Assembly: GCA_020055645.1 (NCBI GenBank)
Contig: CM034546.1
Coordinates: 13,454,001 to 13,518,000, forward strand
Direction: 5' to 3'
From: Tomocerus qinae
Taxonomy: Eukaryota; Arthropoda; Collembola; Entomobryomorpha; Tomoceridae
Length of the DNA stretch: 64,000 bases
How positions within the stretch are numbered: the stretch's first letter is position 1; each line of letters starts with the position of its first letter. A program made the position numbers and the translations under genes. Below, one piece after another: positions 34,720-47,091 of this stretch. Below the pieces are notes generated by a model that worked only from the letters and a program-made list of their open reading frames with translations, made no database searches and was not told where the DNA came from.

Positions 34720-36874
34720 TGACCCTTTCAGACAGATTTTATTTGATATAGGTAAATGTTTTTCCCGATGGCTTCCAAAATACCATTTTCCTGTCTCTAC
34801 ATGTGGGGAATGTCAATGGCAACAAACAACTTTCAGGAAAAAAATCATTTTTGACCCTGTCAGTAGTTATATGAAAAAAACCTCTTAAAAAGGAAAGCAA
34901 AATAACTTTTGAATCCCTGGACGGATTTTGATGAAACTTGGTATGGAGAACCGCCATAAGTATATCTCCAGAGGTATTTTGAAAGAGCAATAACGTTCCA
35001 GTTTTTCGATTTCAAAAGACCCGGCAGAGTTTAAAAAAGTGGGTTTTTTCGGGTTTTTACCAGAAATAAAAAGTTTTTTCGAACATCTGCTCGGTTCAAA
35101 TTAAAGAGATTATCAAACTACACATTGAGGGTATATCAAGTATTTCACTGTCAATGACCCCCGCCCGGTGTCAAATGTCAAAACTTGGTATTGTGAAGAA
35201 TTTCACCGTCTGAGGTATCAATCGAAAGCTAACAAGGACCCTGATGTCGCTAAAGCCATTATTTTGGCTAATAATGACCTCTAAAAGAGTTTACGGGTCA
35301 TATAATGCAACCATACTTAAACATAGATGTATCTGAATACTCACAAAATTGCGACATAATTCCGAAAAAACATGCACATTTCTGCATATTAAAGACTTCC
35401 ATGTGTCGTCTAACATGCTTTTGGATGTCATTCGGACATGAGAAAAGCGCAGGTAACAATTACGAATTCACAAACTAGGGTTATTAGTCACCATTAATTG
35501 TACAGTAACTCGTACTCAGAATCCAATTTAATGCATAGGCCCGTGCCCGGCCATGTGTGTACTTAATGCATGGAAGGAAATGATATTATGAATCGTCATT
35601 ATATATTGAAATTTCACTTACCTCCGACCCGGATTGGCATGTTAACGTGACAAATGACATTTAACGATATGTTAGATGACAGATTGTTGCGTTTAGTATG
35701 CAGAAATGTGTTATGTCGCAATTTTGTGAGTATTCAGATACATCTATGTTTAAGTATGGTTGCATTATATGACCCGTAAACTCTTTTAGTGGTCATTATT
35801 AGCCAAAATAATGGCTTTAGCGACATCAGGGTCCTTGTTAGCTTTCGATTGATACCTCAGACGGTGAAATTCTTCACAATACCAAGTTTTGACCTTTGAC
35901 ACCGGGCGGGGGTCATTGACAGTGAAATACTTGATACACCCTCAAAGTGTAGTTTGATAATCTCTTTAATTTGAACCGAGCAGATGTTCGAAAAAACTTT
36001 TTATTTCTGGTAAAAACCCGAAAAAACCCACTTTTTTAAACTCTGCCGGGTCTTTTGAAATCGAAAAACTGGAACGTTATTGCTCTTTCAAAATACCTCT
36101 GGAGATATACTTATGGCGGTTCTCCATACCAAGTTTCATCAAAATCCGTCCAGGGATTCAAAAGTTATTTTGCTTTCCTTTTTAAGAGGTTTTTTTCATA
36201 TAACTACTGACAGGGTCAAAAATGATTTTTTTCCTGAAAGTTGTTTGTTGCCATTGACATTCCCCACATGTAGAGACAGGAAAATGGTATTTTGGAAGCC
36301 ATCGGGAAAAACATTTACCTATATCAAATAAAATCTGTCTTCAGAGAAACTCGTTTGGGCGGAAAATTGTAGGAATTTACATTGAAAGAGTACGGAATTT
36401 TTAGAAAACTGCCTGTAACTTTTGATCTAAAAGAGTAAAGTAGCATATGTCAGCGAGTGGAAGTTGGCAAATTTAATCAGCTTTGCAAATCTGTAAAGCA
36501 CAAATTTCTACAATGTCTACAACTCAAATTATGGTCATTTTACCAAAACACCTTTTTCGACATGGGGGGAAAACAGTCAAATTTGTATTATTCATAAGTG
36601 TCGCTTCCCATCTTATTAAATCTAATGGCTATATTCTCCCCCCATATCGAAAAAGGTGCTTTGGAAAAATGACCATAATTTGAGTTGTAGACATTGTAGA
36701 AATTTGTGCTTTACAGATTTGCAAAGCTGATTAAATTTGCCAACTTCCACTCGCTGACATATGCCACTTTACTCTTTTAGATCAAAAGTTACAGGCAATT
36801 TTCTAAAAAATCCGTACTCTTTCAATGTAATTTCCTACAATTTTCCGCCCAAATGAGTTTCTCTGAAAGGGTCA
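34720..36874. mobile_element. Foldback element (about 540 bp) interrupted by a second foldback
   Basis: The ends are TGACCCTTTCAGA and TCTGAAAGGGTCA. Excluding the insertion at 34731-36339, the remaining sequence (34720-34730 plus 36344-36874) is an almost perfect palindrome with arms of about 250 bp. It is centred on CATGGGGGGAAAA and its partner near 36555-36650. There is no coding content. Confidence 0.8.
34731..36339. mobile_element. 1.6-kb foldback element with 4-bp target duplication
   Basis: The ends are GACAGATTTTATTTG and CAAATAAAATCTGTC. The arms are about 630-650 bp (34731 to about 35375, and about 35700-36339) and virtually identical, around a unique centre of roughly 330 bp. The 4-bp sequence TTCA flanks both sides (34727-34730 and 36340-36343). 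It landed inside the left terminal repeat of the 34720-36874 element. A related half copy lies at 6212-7715. Identical small open frames in both arms are a consequence of the palindrome. Confidence 0.85.
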
Positions 36875-37638
36875 AGCATGCATTATAATCGTGTTAGGCT
36901 CGATTAACTCGTACAATGTGCAAATGCGAAAAACTGAACTACCTACATTGAATACGTAATGTAAAGATGATAAATGCGATCACAGAAAATATTTGATTGG
37001 TGTCCTATCCCTAATTCTGATTCTCGTGTTAAAGATATTCTGGCTTTCCATTAAAAATAATGTGTAGAGTATACTGAGCATATATTAATTACCATATTAT
37101 CATATTATTCAAAATTAATTGGGTTACAAAACAATTTACATAAATATTAGTCAAAGTTCATTAAAAATATATTCCACAAATATGTGCGTCAAAATCAATT
37201 GGTCATCATAGTCATTAATAATAAAATGCATATTGTAAATCTAAAATTCATTATTATATATATTAGTTCAGCCTGACACAGAAGAAAAGATAGGCAGAAG
37301 TATCAAATAGTCCACCCCACAATTCGAAATACTGAAACAATATTTTACCATCCAATATGAGTTATGGATTTTTGTTTTTTACATCTACATCACTCACATC
37401 ATATTACAATTATAAATAGAAATTGAGGCATTTACCTATATTGTTTCCTTTTGATCGCTCTTTGAGCCATTAATCTTCATTGTAAATTGATAGAGTGTTT
37501 CGGCTTCTTCATTTTCAACTTGCAATACTGTGTGCTATTTTCTTCAACCAACTTTGGTCTAGAATGCAATTCTAATTAATTATATTATTAATAAAATAAT
37601 CTTACTGTGAAGCCTCAAGAATTATATTAGTTAGTTAA
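36875..37638. other. Intergenic, downstream of the short zinc-finger gene
   Basis: At 37569-37490 (minus strand), after an acceptor-like ATTCTAG, about 26 codons remain open to a TGA. Joined to the last exon of the neighbouring gene they would create an immediate stop, so this may be a relic of a further exon. Nothing else was recognised. Confidence 0.35.
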
Positions 37639-39111
37639 TTACCAAGCGTCTGCAGGTAGGTGGTGTCTAATGATATGTTTACTTATGTTGAACACGAAAC
37701 TTGATGCGAACGGGCATAACTTGCATTTGAGTTTCATCAGCTGAAATTTATTATATCTGTCTTTCAGTTTCTTTAGTGATTTCTGCTGCTTCTTTAGAAC
37801 TTGGTTACTGTCCAATAAAGACAAGGAACTTTTTTGGGGAACTATTTTGCCTTTTGTAATTTTGTTCTGGGTTGAAAAGTGCTGATCAGCTGTTGAAGCT
37901 GAAACTTTGTTCAATTTTGTGGAAGGATCCCAGAGACTCGTACTCACGGATCCGTCTTTATGCAAAATGGTCAATTTTGGAAATATTGAGTTTTCACCAA
38001 TACTCACATTTACTTTAATATCACTTTGCTCAATTTTTGTTTTTGGAGACATATCCTTTAGCTTTTCTATTTTGACTCTGCGAAAAATAAAAGGCTTAAT
38101 ATTTTTAAATATACATTATTACGAGTTATACAACTAAGATACTAGGATGTTAGAAAATATTTACAACCTTTCATAACCATGAAGCCGTTCCACATGTCTT
38201 GTCAAATTGCCCTCATAAAAAGTTTTAAAATCACAAAGTGGACACTTTACAGCTACACAAGATTTACTTTTTTCTTGCCTTTTCTCAGTTTTAGTTTTGC
38301 TTTTCTTGGCATTGGTGTTGTCTTTGTTGTCATTATTTTTATTATCCAATTTATTTTGGTCTTCAATACTTTCATTCCTAATAATCCAAATGCATTTATT
38401 TTACGGTTTTGGAAATTTCAATTCAATTAGATATAGTATGACTTACTTATTTAATACATCTTGGCGGCCTTCAGCATGTCTTCCAATGTGTTTGGCGAGA
38501 ACAAAGATGTTTGTAGAGCGAAGATCGCAAAAGGGACATGGAAATTCGTTGGCCACTGGTGCGAGGTCAATTTGCTGTTTATTTTCTTTGTCACAACTGG
38601 AGATATGGGCAAGTGCCTTGGCTCTGAAAAGGAATCCTCTCTGACAAACATAACATTGGAAGGGTCGAATGGTCGTGTGATGCATTAGAATGTGTCCATT
38701 GAGCGTTTGCGAAGTGTTGTATTTCTTATTACAGATCCAGCATTTGAAAGAATTTGGATTTTCATGGATCCATTTCATGTGGTTGGAAAGACTAATGTTG
38801 CGTGAAAATTTCTTTCCACAAATTTTGCAAATTGCCAGAGATCTTTTTTTCTTCGTTGGAGAAATGGCTTCTGCATGAACACGTTCCACATGACCTTTAT
38901 TTGATTTTAATTTATTCATCATTTGTGGACAATCGTATTTTTCTTGGTATTTGAGTTCCAAATATTTTCCGAACATTTCATTGCAATTTTTACGTGGGTA
39001 AATCTTTGGATCCATCACCTTCTGGTGCACATTTTTTAGATGTAGTCCTAGACTCCAAGAATTGTTCGAATTGTAACTGCATGATGCCTCCAAGCATCTG
39101 AAAACTGTCAT
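37639..39111 (-). CDS. Short paralogue of the large zinc-finger gene (about 437 aa)
   Basis: Three minus-strand exons: 39111-38447, 38377-38168 and 38077-37639, with all junctions in phase 2 as in the large gene. Exon 1 is closely similar to exon 1 of the large gene, including long identical stretches around CKICGKKFSRNISLSNH. It lacks a linker segment, and the first Cys of finger 2 is lost (KIYPC became KIYPR). Exon 2 pairs with exon 2 of the large gene and shares its unusual donor (GTTGTA here, GTTATA there). Exon 3 most resembles exon 8 of the large gene (KKLKxxYNxF, then a finger ending NISKHIIRHH). It runs through a GTAATT donor-like site into TAA after ADAW. It is probably a partial duplicate with an internal deletion and may still be expressed. 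Confidence 0.75.
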
Positions 39112-40970
39112 TGTTTTCCTGCTGTGAAACAATATTTAAAAGTATGTTATTGCATATTATAAATACGTGCTAATTGCTGGTTCTTTTTGCAAAGAAAAGT
39201 TGTTCTGTAACTGGACTGGTGATTGGAAACGTACCTTAAAAACAGAAATGATATTAATTCGTCACAGCTTAAAATATGTCTCTTCGTGCATCGTATGTTA
39301 TAGTAGGACCACTGACGACGGGTATCTTACAGTCATATCAATTCACCTGTAGAAAAGGAAAAGTCTTGTTATATATGATATATGACTTTTATTATATACT
39401 TTTTAACTTGAAACATTCATTATAACTTAACACGCATTCAGCATTCGTATTTGAAGAGCTTTAAATCATAAATGGTCTTGCTCTTTCTCACCCTTGATGG
39501 CATTGAGATTTTTTGAAACAAAAATCGAAAACTATATAGTGAAATTGTTCTTTTCATTAGTGATTATTGCGATAGTTAGCGAATCGTTGTGAGCGTTGAG
39601 TAGTGTAGTCAGTCAGTACTCAGTACTAGAGTCCTGAATGAGTGAAACGAATAGGGTTTAACTTTGTTTACATCGAAATATTTAAATGAACCCCATTTCG
39701 CGCACAAACATATGTCGCATTTAGTACAGACGGACGAGAAAATGTTTCACACAGGGTTGCAAATTGCAAAGGTCGACCGAGAACACTACAATAGAGGAGC
39801 ATTCAGGACTCAGGACCACTCGACCCATTGATTTTTTGTGCCATTTCAAAACCCCAGTAAATTTGGTTCCATAAAAAGAAGAAATTGAAATAAAGTTAGC
39901 ATAAATAGTTTTTTGCTGAAAATAAAATGTAGATGTAGTTAGCGATAAGTCGGATTTCCTTTCCTATTTGCAAGTCTTCAACACCGCGTCTTTAAAATGG
40001 AAAGTCGAGAACGCTGTTGATGCTGGAGAACAGAGCGCAGAGTAGCGGTGGATGAAATTAGATGGATGGTTAAAATTGAAAAAAATCAATTTCTTCGTGG
40101 ATAAAATTAATTCCGTCCAGGATAAAAGTGGACAAAATTAATTTCGTCCATAGGCAAAACTCAAAGGCAAAGGCATCCAGGACAATTTTCATTTCGTCCG
40201 GACAATATACAACCCGGTGGAGACAGAATTTGCTTTTCCGGTGACAGTTTTTGGGGCAGAGTCTTTTGATTCAAGAACATTTAACTGCTTTACAACGTGA
40301 AGCACAAAGTTCGAATGAGTATAAATATTTTAATTACTTTAATAATTATATCTATTTACTTGTATCTCTTTATTATATAATCACCGTTTTAGATAGAGCA
40401 ATATTATATTTACCTGCCTATATATGTATGTAACTATGTGTGGTACTGGTAGGGCGACCTCCGATGTCTACCTTTCGAAATTTAGTCACATATCCTGAGG
40501 GCTACTAGTTATTTATTTATAAATAGAATTGCTTTTAAAGTATGCGCCTACACTTTCACACGCGCGTGGCAGTAAAATACTATTAAGTATCAATCAATGA
40601 CCCGCACCCTTCTAACTACACTGTCACGTGGAATATGAAACCCTGCATGGTTATACGCAATGCAGAATATTGATTCCCATCCGGTGAAAGATTTTCGTTT
40701 TTCACTCTCCTAAGTCTCCTATACTCTGAAATATTTTCCTTCGCCTTTATAGTTATTCTGCCCTGAAAATTAAAAATAGTTGAAAATACATGCACATTTT
40801 TAATTAGCCTATCTATGGATCTAACGTTTATTTTTAAGGAGTCTTTTCTTTTAAACGGCATACGATTACTAGACAATAGACAGGTCTAGCATGTCTCAGG
40901 CTCAGGATTCGACCACAAGAACTGGGGATAGGATTGATGGGAAGGGGAAAATGTAAAAATTAAATTGAAG
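39112..40970. other. Intergenic with repeat fragments
   Basis: No gene was found. About 40085-40205 holds repeated TTCGTCC/AATTAATTTCGTCC sequence. About 40370-40515 is an inverted copy of the dispersed repeat also present at 10.0 kb and 51.3-51.7 kb. The promoter of the F-box gene at 40971 is expected at the right end. Confidence 0.5.
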
Positions 40971-42768
40971 ATGGATATTCAAAGTCACGCTGACAAATTT
41001 CTCCAGGTAATACAAGCAGTAATTATAATTTTTTTGCGGACAGGTAAATACATTTTTTTTGATAAATTTGTTTTTCTTTTTCCCCAAGTACTGCAATAGA
41101 AATGAAACTGCAAAAGCTGTGTCGTATCGGTTGAAAAATGTACTATCAGAAATATGGAAAAGTGACGATGACCCGGAGGATTCTTTTAACCCACTTCTTA
41201 TTCACCTGGTAAAAACTACATTAATATTCATCACTTGTTGTTACTTACTTAGTAGTATTGGATTAGAATGATTGTAGTTGTAAATTCTCAAACTAATTAC
41301 TTTGAAAAATCTATTTAATTTTTTAGAGCGATATCATTTAACAAAAACTGGCCTTCTTACGAATATCCTACAGGTGGTGAAAAACGTGGTCAAGTATCTG
41401 TCAGTGGAGGATTGTCGTAAATGTCGTCGTATTTGTCGGTTGTGGAATGCGGAGGCGGGTGCAAAGTTCAGACAGCAGACGAAAATCACCTTTTTTCCCG
41501 AATCCACAAAGAAGATGCGAGATTTCCTTTCGATGGCAGATGGAGAGAGAAAAGTCAGAGTAATAGGGAGTGACAATAATAATAGGCTGCCACCCTTTCG
41601 TGCCTTCTCGTTCACAGCTCAATTCGCAGGGACGGAATTTCCGAGGGAAATGCTGAAAGCCTTTGTATCCCTCTACGGGCACAACGTTAAGAGTCTGCAG
41701 ATCTTTTATCCTAATGACGGAATCCTCAGCGGCCAAGATTTTTATTGTTTTTTCGTCTTAGGGATGCCAAATCTGGAAAATATTCATTTCGTCAACCTCC
41801 CTCTTCTACTTACTTCACGTTCGTTTTTAAATAACATAAAGTCTGATGATAACAGCAATAATAAATGGGAGAGTGGAAGAAGATTAAGAATTGACCGATC
41901 ATGGGAGGTCGGGAATGGGTGGAAAGGCGACTTTGTGAGGGATTTGTTAAGCTTGACGCCCAAGTTGGAGGATTACGAGGTGTGGACGTGGAACTCGACG
42001 GAAGACAAGCACTCAGAGCCTTATTTATCCAATTTACCCTTATCAGTTAGGCAGTCCCTCAGGACTCTTCGACCAGGAGACGTGGGGGAGGAGTTAGGAG
42101 CGTTGCTCTCAGAAATGGACCTTCAACTTAGTAAACTTTTCTTACCTGTGCTCAATAAAGAGATTTCTCCAAAGACGCTGGAGACGCTGCTACGTAGCCA
42201 AAGTACCACTCTAAAGGAATTCCAGGTCAATGTGTCCTCTTTGCAAGATGCGAGATTCATTCAGTTCCCAATCCTTCCACGATTGACGCGCCTCCATCTC
42301 ACTATTACTTTCCCCTGGAATAATTCCCCAGTAGTATTTTCCCCTTGCCTTGACTACGCTGCACAACTCCCTGCTCTACGTCTACTCAAATTGGAACTGG
42401 CAGTACAAGAAGATGCAGAATTTGTCAAGTTTTTCTTTGACCCATCTTCAGTGTGCAAATCCCTGGAAGAACTGGACTTGAGTTTCACTGGATTCCGGGA
42501 GGATTCTTTCGTCCTCCGTCTCTCAAAGATGTTTCCAAATCTCGTAAGGTTAAGACTGGACGGCTATGGCCATCGCATCTTCTCATCTATCTTTTGTCAC
42601 CTGGAAAAGCTACAGGAATTAGAATTGGACCTTGTTTATGGATTCAACATTGACGATCAGCTGATCGGCATTCCCCGCGACTCACTCTCCAAATGTAAAA
42701 TTACAGACAGAGGAAAGTGCGAGCGGAAATTCCCTTCTCTCTCCGATCTCAGAAGTTGGTTGATATAA
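40971..42768 (+). CDS. F-box/leucine-rich-repeat protein (about 516 aa)
   Basis: Three exons, 40971-41006, 41089-41208 and 41374-42768, are joined by GT-AG introns in phase 0. The start ATG at 40971 gives MDIQSHADKFLQ and then a donor. Exon 2 ends in NPLLIHL and exon 3 opens with VVKNVVKYLSVEDCRKC, so the intron splits the F-box helix region (residues about 45-85, ending CRLWNAEA). The rest is a series of irregular leucine-rich repeats (LRLLKLELAV, LEELDLSFTGF, LVRLRLDGYG, LQELELDLVYG). Such proteins usually recruit substrates to SCF ubiquitin ligases through Skp1, with LRRs choosing the substrate; the substrate here is unknown. A second family member is at 55 kb. Confidence 0.8.
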
Positions 42769-42973
42769 TTTAATACATCAGTTATACGCAAATTTTGATA
42801 AAATGTTTGAAAGCAGTGCAACTAGAACATAAATAATTTAATTTCTAGCATGCACCTACTCACTTTATTTAACCAAACAATCTACCATTTGTGTTCAATA
42901 TTAAATATATTATAAGCATCAGGAATTTGCAAACTTTCGAATCTTTATTTAATTTTAAATATTTTCTGTACAG

Positions 42974-43266
42974 GCCTGGAAACTTTAATAATTAGGCAAA
43001 AGGAATGCCAAGGAAAGTTGCTGCCTCAGTGTCACTGCATTACAGAACTGGTCGTTTATTTTGAGTTCGTCGAGATGAAACATCTAAAACTTCTCAGAAT
43101 CGAGAACATCAAGGTAGAGTATTAAATTATTTCTAACAAACGTTCTCATACGTATATAAGTGCAAAATAAATACTTAAAATAATTGTTTGGTATTTTTAG
43201 TTTCCTGAAGAATGTCTGAAACATCTTCGTCAGTCATTACGAGATTGTTGGTTGGACTACCTGTGA
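42974..43266 (+). pseudogene. C-terminal fragment of an F-box/LRR gene (two exons)
   Basis: After the acceptor TTCTGTACAG, 42974-43113 reads LETLIIRQK, then CITELVVYFEF and MKHLKLLRIENIK. A GTAGAG donor follows. A second exon, 43201-43266, reads FPEECLKHLRQSL and stops at TGA. Phases agree. It has LRR character but no F-box start, and lies 0.2 kb after the complete F-box gene. It is either the tail of a deleted paralogue or an alternative 3' end of the upstream gene. Confidence 0.5.
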
Positions 43267-44046
43267 TATATTACCAATACTACGCATTACTAACGTCAAA
43301 ATAGGATCGCATTATTGTTAAATTATTCATCGTTAAAAAGATAATAATACTCATAGTGATAACCAAAAGATACGTAAACAAAAAGACAACATAAAAACAA
43401 GACATTTATCTCAATACTCAATTAATTTCTAGTTCTTCCTAATTGCCAATTGATATGAAATTGTTTTTCTGCCTTTAACTTCGACTAAAGACAATGAGGG
43501 TCAAATATTACTAACTAATGTGCCTTTTCGGCAATAACGATTAATTCAAATTCACTGTAGTTTTATAGACGCACTTCTATTTCAACTTTGAGCACTTAAT
43601 AATATAACATTTTTAATGACAAACTTCTGGCGACCTGACGATGATAATAACATATGTTCGATTTGTTCGTGTTTATAATAAGTATTACACATGCATAAAA
43701 ACGCAAAGGAAAGTTCTTGGACAAAAAATGGCCATACTATCTTGATTAAAGAATGTTGACTATTAGGTATTGCTTTGACGGTCATAAAAAGTGCCGGGGG
43801 AAGAGTTTTTGTCTAAGAATTTGTTTTATTGATGAAATTAAAGTGATGAAATTTTGCTCACTCGGAAAATGTAAACACAAATTAACCTAATGACGTTTGT
43901 TCTAGTTTTTAGGTAAAAGTAAATAAAGTTTGGTTTATACGTATCGTTGAACGACAGTGTATCACGAGCGACATTCTAATTTATTCGGCAAAATGTAAAT
44001 AAAGTTAGTGGAATATTAAAGTATAGTGATAATGACTATGACAATT

Positions 44047-46230
44047 TTAATCTGAAAAATTTTCTGCTTCTTCCTTAATCCAACTGTTATCTTCGGTTTT
44101 AATTTCAACAGTTATTTCTTCATAATCGCTGTTACCACAGTCTTCTCCAAAAGTGGAATCCTCGCTTTCTTCTGACTCTTCTTTGATAACGTGCCTTTTT
44201 TTGTTTGTAGTCCTACCACTTCTCCTAAGATTTGTACTTGAATGGGGTTTCAAATCAGAGTAAACTTTTTCATCAGTCTCACTGTAATCTGATTCACTGT
44301 TGCTATCTGGCCTTACCCTATCTGGATTTTTTGCTTTCTTCTTTTTACCTTTTCCATATACGCGTTTTACAGTACATTCATTTCGTATATGGCGATGTAA
44401 TTCTTTTCTTCCTAAATACGCTTTTTTACATAAACATTTGAAAGGATATTCTGACTCGGTGTGATTCCTGGTGAAATGGCAAATCATTTCGCATCGTGTA
44501 CGGAAACGTAGATCGCAAATTAAACATTGCATCCTAAAATTTCTAGTCTTGGTTGGGAAGACCTTTAAATGATTGCGAAATTCAACATGATCTGGATAAA
44601 CTTTCTCACAAATGTCACAAACCATATTGATGCCTGTAGATACAGAATGCATAGTTCTCTGATGGGTTTCTAAAGCATATTTTCTTGAGTAGGATCGACC
44701 ACAAACTACACATTTGAAACTATTCGGGATATCTCCACCTCTTGCAGCATATTTTGCATGGTAACGCCTATGCGTTTTGAATTCTAATAAGGTTTTGTAC
44801 AGTTTTCCACAAATGTCACAAGTAAAATCACTTTCATCAACATGTTTTAGTTTCATATGAAAATTCAGCCGGGCCTGAGTGCGGTAACTAGCCCCGCACA
44901 CATCGCATTGATAGTCTTTCTCCACATGAGTCAATTCGTGAGATCGTAAGTTTTTTTCCCCCACAAAAGTTTTCCAACAATGGGAACATTTGAATTTCTT
45001 TTCTCCGGAATGAATTGCTTCGTGCAGCCGAAGAGCATGATTTGTTTCACAAGCTTTTCCACAGACTGAACAGGTGTACAAAGTCCCGATTAAATGAACA
45101 GTTCTCATATGCCTTTTCAAGGTCGAATACAAACTAAAACATTTCGAACAAATCTCGCAGGTGTATCGGCGTCTTTCGTTTTCATCAGTACTATGTTGTC
45201 TCTTGTGTTTTACTAAATAACTCTTTTCTCTAAAGTTTTTCTTGCAAATATCGCATCCATACAGTTTTTCGTCACTATGAGTCGCCAAGTGCAGTCTTAA
45301 ATGATGAGGTAAAGAAAAACTCTTCCCGCAAATATCACATTTGTGTGGCTTTTCTCCAGTGTGAATTCGATTATGGGTATTTAATGAACCTTGACTCGAA
45401 AATGAATTTCCACAAGTCTCGCACTCAAATGTTTGTTGTTCGCAGTCATGCCGTTTTAAAATGTCTATCCTGGTGAACTTTTTATTGCATTTTGGACACG
45501 CATATCCGCCACTGTCACTTTGCAGCTGAAAATCTGAACTTGTCACTATTCCTTGGATAGGACCTGTTCAAAATAAATAATATTCAATGAAAATTTTATT
45601 CTGTATTCAAATTACGTCTAGAAAAATAATTAGCTTTTGAAACTAAAACTTACCACCACGACTCGATTTTCCATTTTTTAGTTTTCTTGTTGAGGTGTTC
45701 GGAATTTTCTTCGTCGTTTGCAGGGTAGTTTCTTTAGTGACATTTTGTCCTGGTTCAGTTAAGGTGGCATCCGGTAATGAGTCACGACTTTCGTTACTGC
45801 TACTTTGGAAATTCCAATCATCCAAATTTCCATCCACTGGTTTTGCTGTTTCCTGTCGTTGTTTATTTACATTAAGCAGTTTTCCATCTCCTTGCAAAAT
45901 ATTATCAGAAACCTGGGTATTTATCGGATGATAATTTACAAAGGTGCTTTGAAATTTTTCTTTTATTCGTGCAGTCAGCTGTTTAATTTCCATGTTGATT
46001 TGTTCCAGTTTTAAATCTAATTGAACTAATTGCTGAGCATTTTCTTCGCACTCTTCACAAAATGTATCTCCGTCAAATGGTAGATTCCAATGTATGATTG
46101 GAATATCTTGGGACAAGTACTTGTTACATTTTGATATAATTTCTTGCAATCCGAAAGCACTATTATAGGCCTTGTCTCGGTTAGGTAACCGGTGGATTGG
46201 GTTGGTACGGCAGAGCAGGCAGTGTCCCAT
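44047..46230 (-). CDS. ZAD-type C2H2 zinc-finger protein (about 697 aa, 13 fingers)
   Basis: Two exons, 46230-45654 and 45563-44047, are joined in phase 1 (GGTG/GTAAGT donor, TTTGAACAG acceptor). The N-terminus has paired cysteines CLLC and FCEEC with the spacing of a zinc-finger-associated domain (ZAD), which dimerises arthropod zinc-finger proteins. A polar linker follows. Thirteen tandem C2H2 fingers run from CPKCNKKF to CLCKKAY, with a classical TGEKPHKCDIC linker between fingers 2 and 3. The acidic tail has VEIKTED and WIKEEAE, matching the sumoylation consensus. The expected role is a DNA-binding nuclear regulator. It is unrelated in exon structure to the large zinc-finger gene at 22-30 kb. 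Confidence 0.9.
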
Positions 46231-47091
46231 GGCTATTTTCTTCTGCTAATTATATGGAAGGAAATAAAAATATTTTTGAATTAATATTAAAACAAACAAT
46301 TATTTACTGGATATAAAAAGTGTATTAAAAATATTTACAGTACATAATAAATATTAATTATTACAACCAAACAAACCATTAATATACTACATACTATGTT
46401 CTCAATCATCAAATGTTTTTTTCTTACATCGCATGAGACATATTAACTATGGTAAAATATGTAATCTATTTTTTGTCTAAAATTGACTAAGAGATTGAAA
46501 AACTATACATTATTAAGTATACGTATTAAAGAAAAAAAACTAACTCAGGTGCTTTCGTATTTACCACTGCAGTGTGCACTGGCTGAATCTGAAATGACAA
46601 CTTACAGTCACAATGGATCAAAAGTAACATTTGAGATAAGAGTAACTAGTTATAAATAAATCATCTTCAAATTTCCACCATCTTAATTATTAAAAACTGA
46701 CAATATTTAAAAACACAAAAGTTGTGAGTAAAATAAGTTTATTTCTAAATTGAACACCACCATTTACGCGGCTGAATGACGGCTCATATTTGGTTGATGT
46801 GGTACAGACTGTAGTCTGTCGTAAGCGGTAGTGTATATCGATTTTATCGCTTAGTAAAAAGCTAGGTAAAAGTGAAAGGGAATGAAAGTGAAACCGAAAC
46901 CCATAATAATCAAAATTGAACATAAGGAACAAACAATGAATTATGAATTCCCCATATTTTATTCACTATATAATAAATCACTAGTTACAATCTATCAGTA
47001 CGTCGTTAATTCACTTTAAAATGATAAAGATTCAATAATTCCGAAAATATTAATATTACTAAAAATAAGCCCGTCCTACGGACGGGGAGTA
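46231..47091. other. Intergenic, 5' side of the ZAD zinc-finger gene
   Basis: No gene was recognised. The sequence CCCGTCCTACGGACGGG at about 47070 is a small perfect stem next to the start of the large palindrome. Confidence 0.4.

Noticed and set aside
34739..36331. Identical 83-codon frames in opposite orientation
   Set aside because: They are the two arms of a foldback element; the shared frame is a consequence of the palindrome, with no domain.
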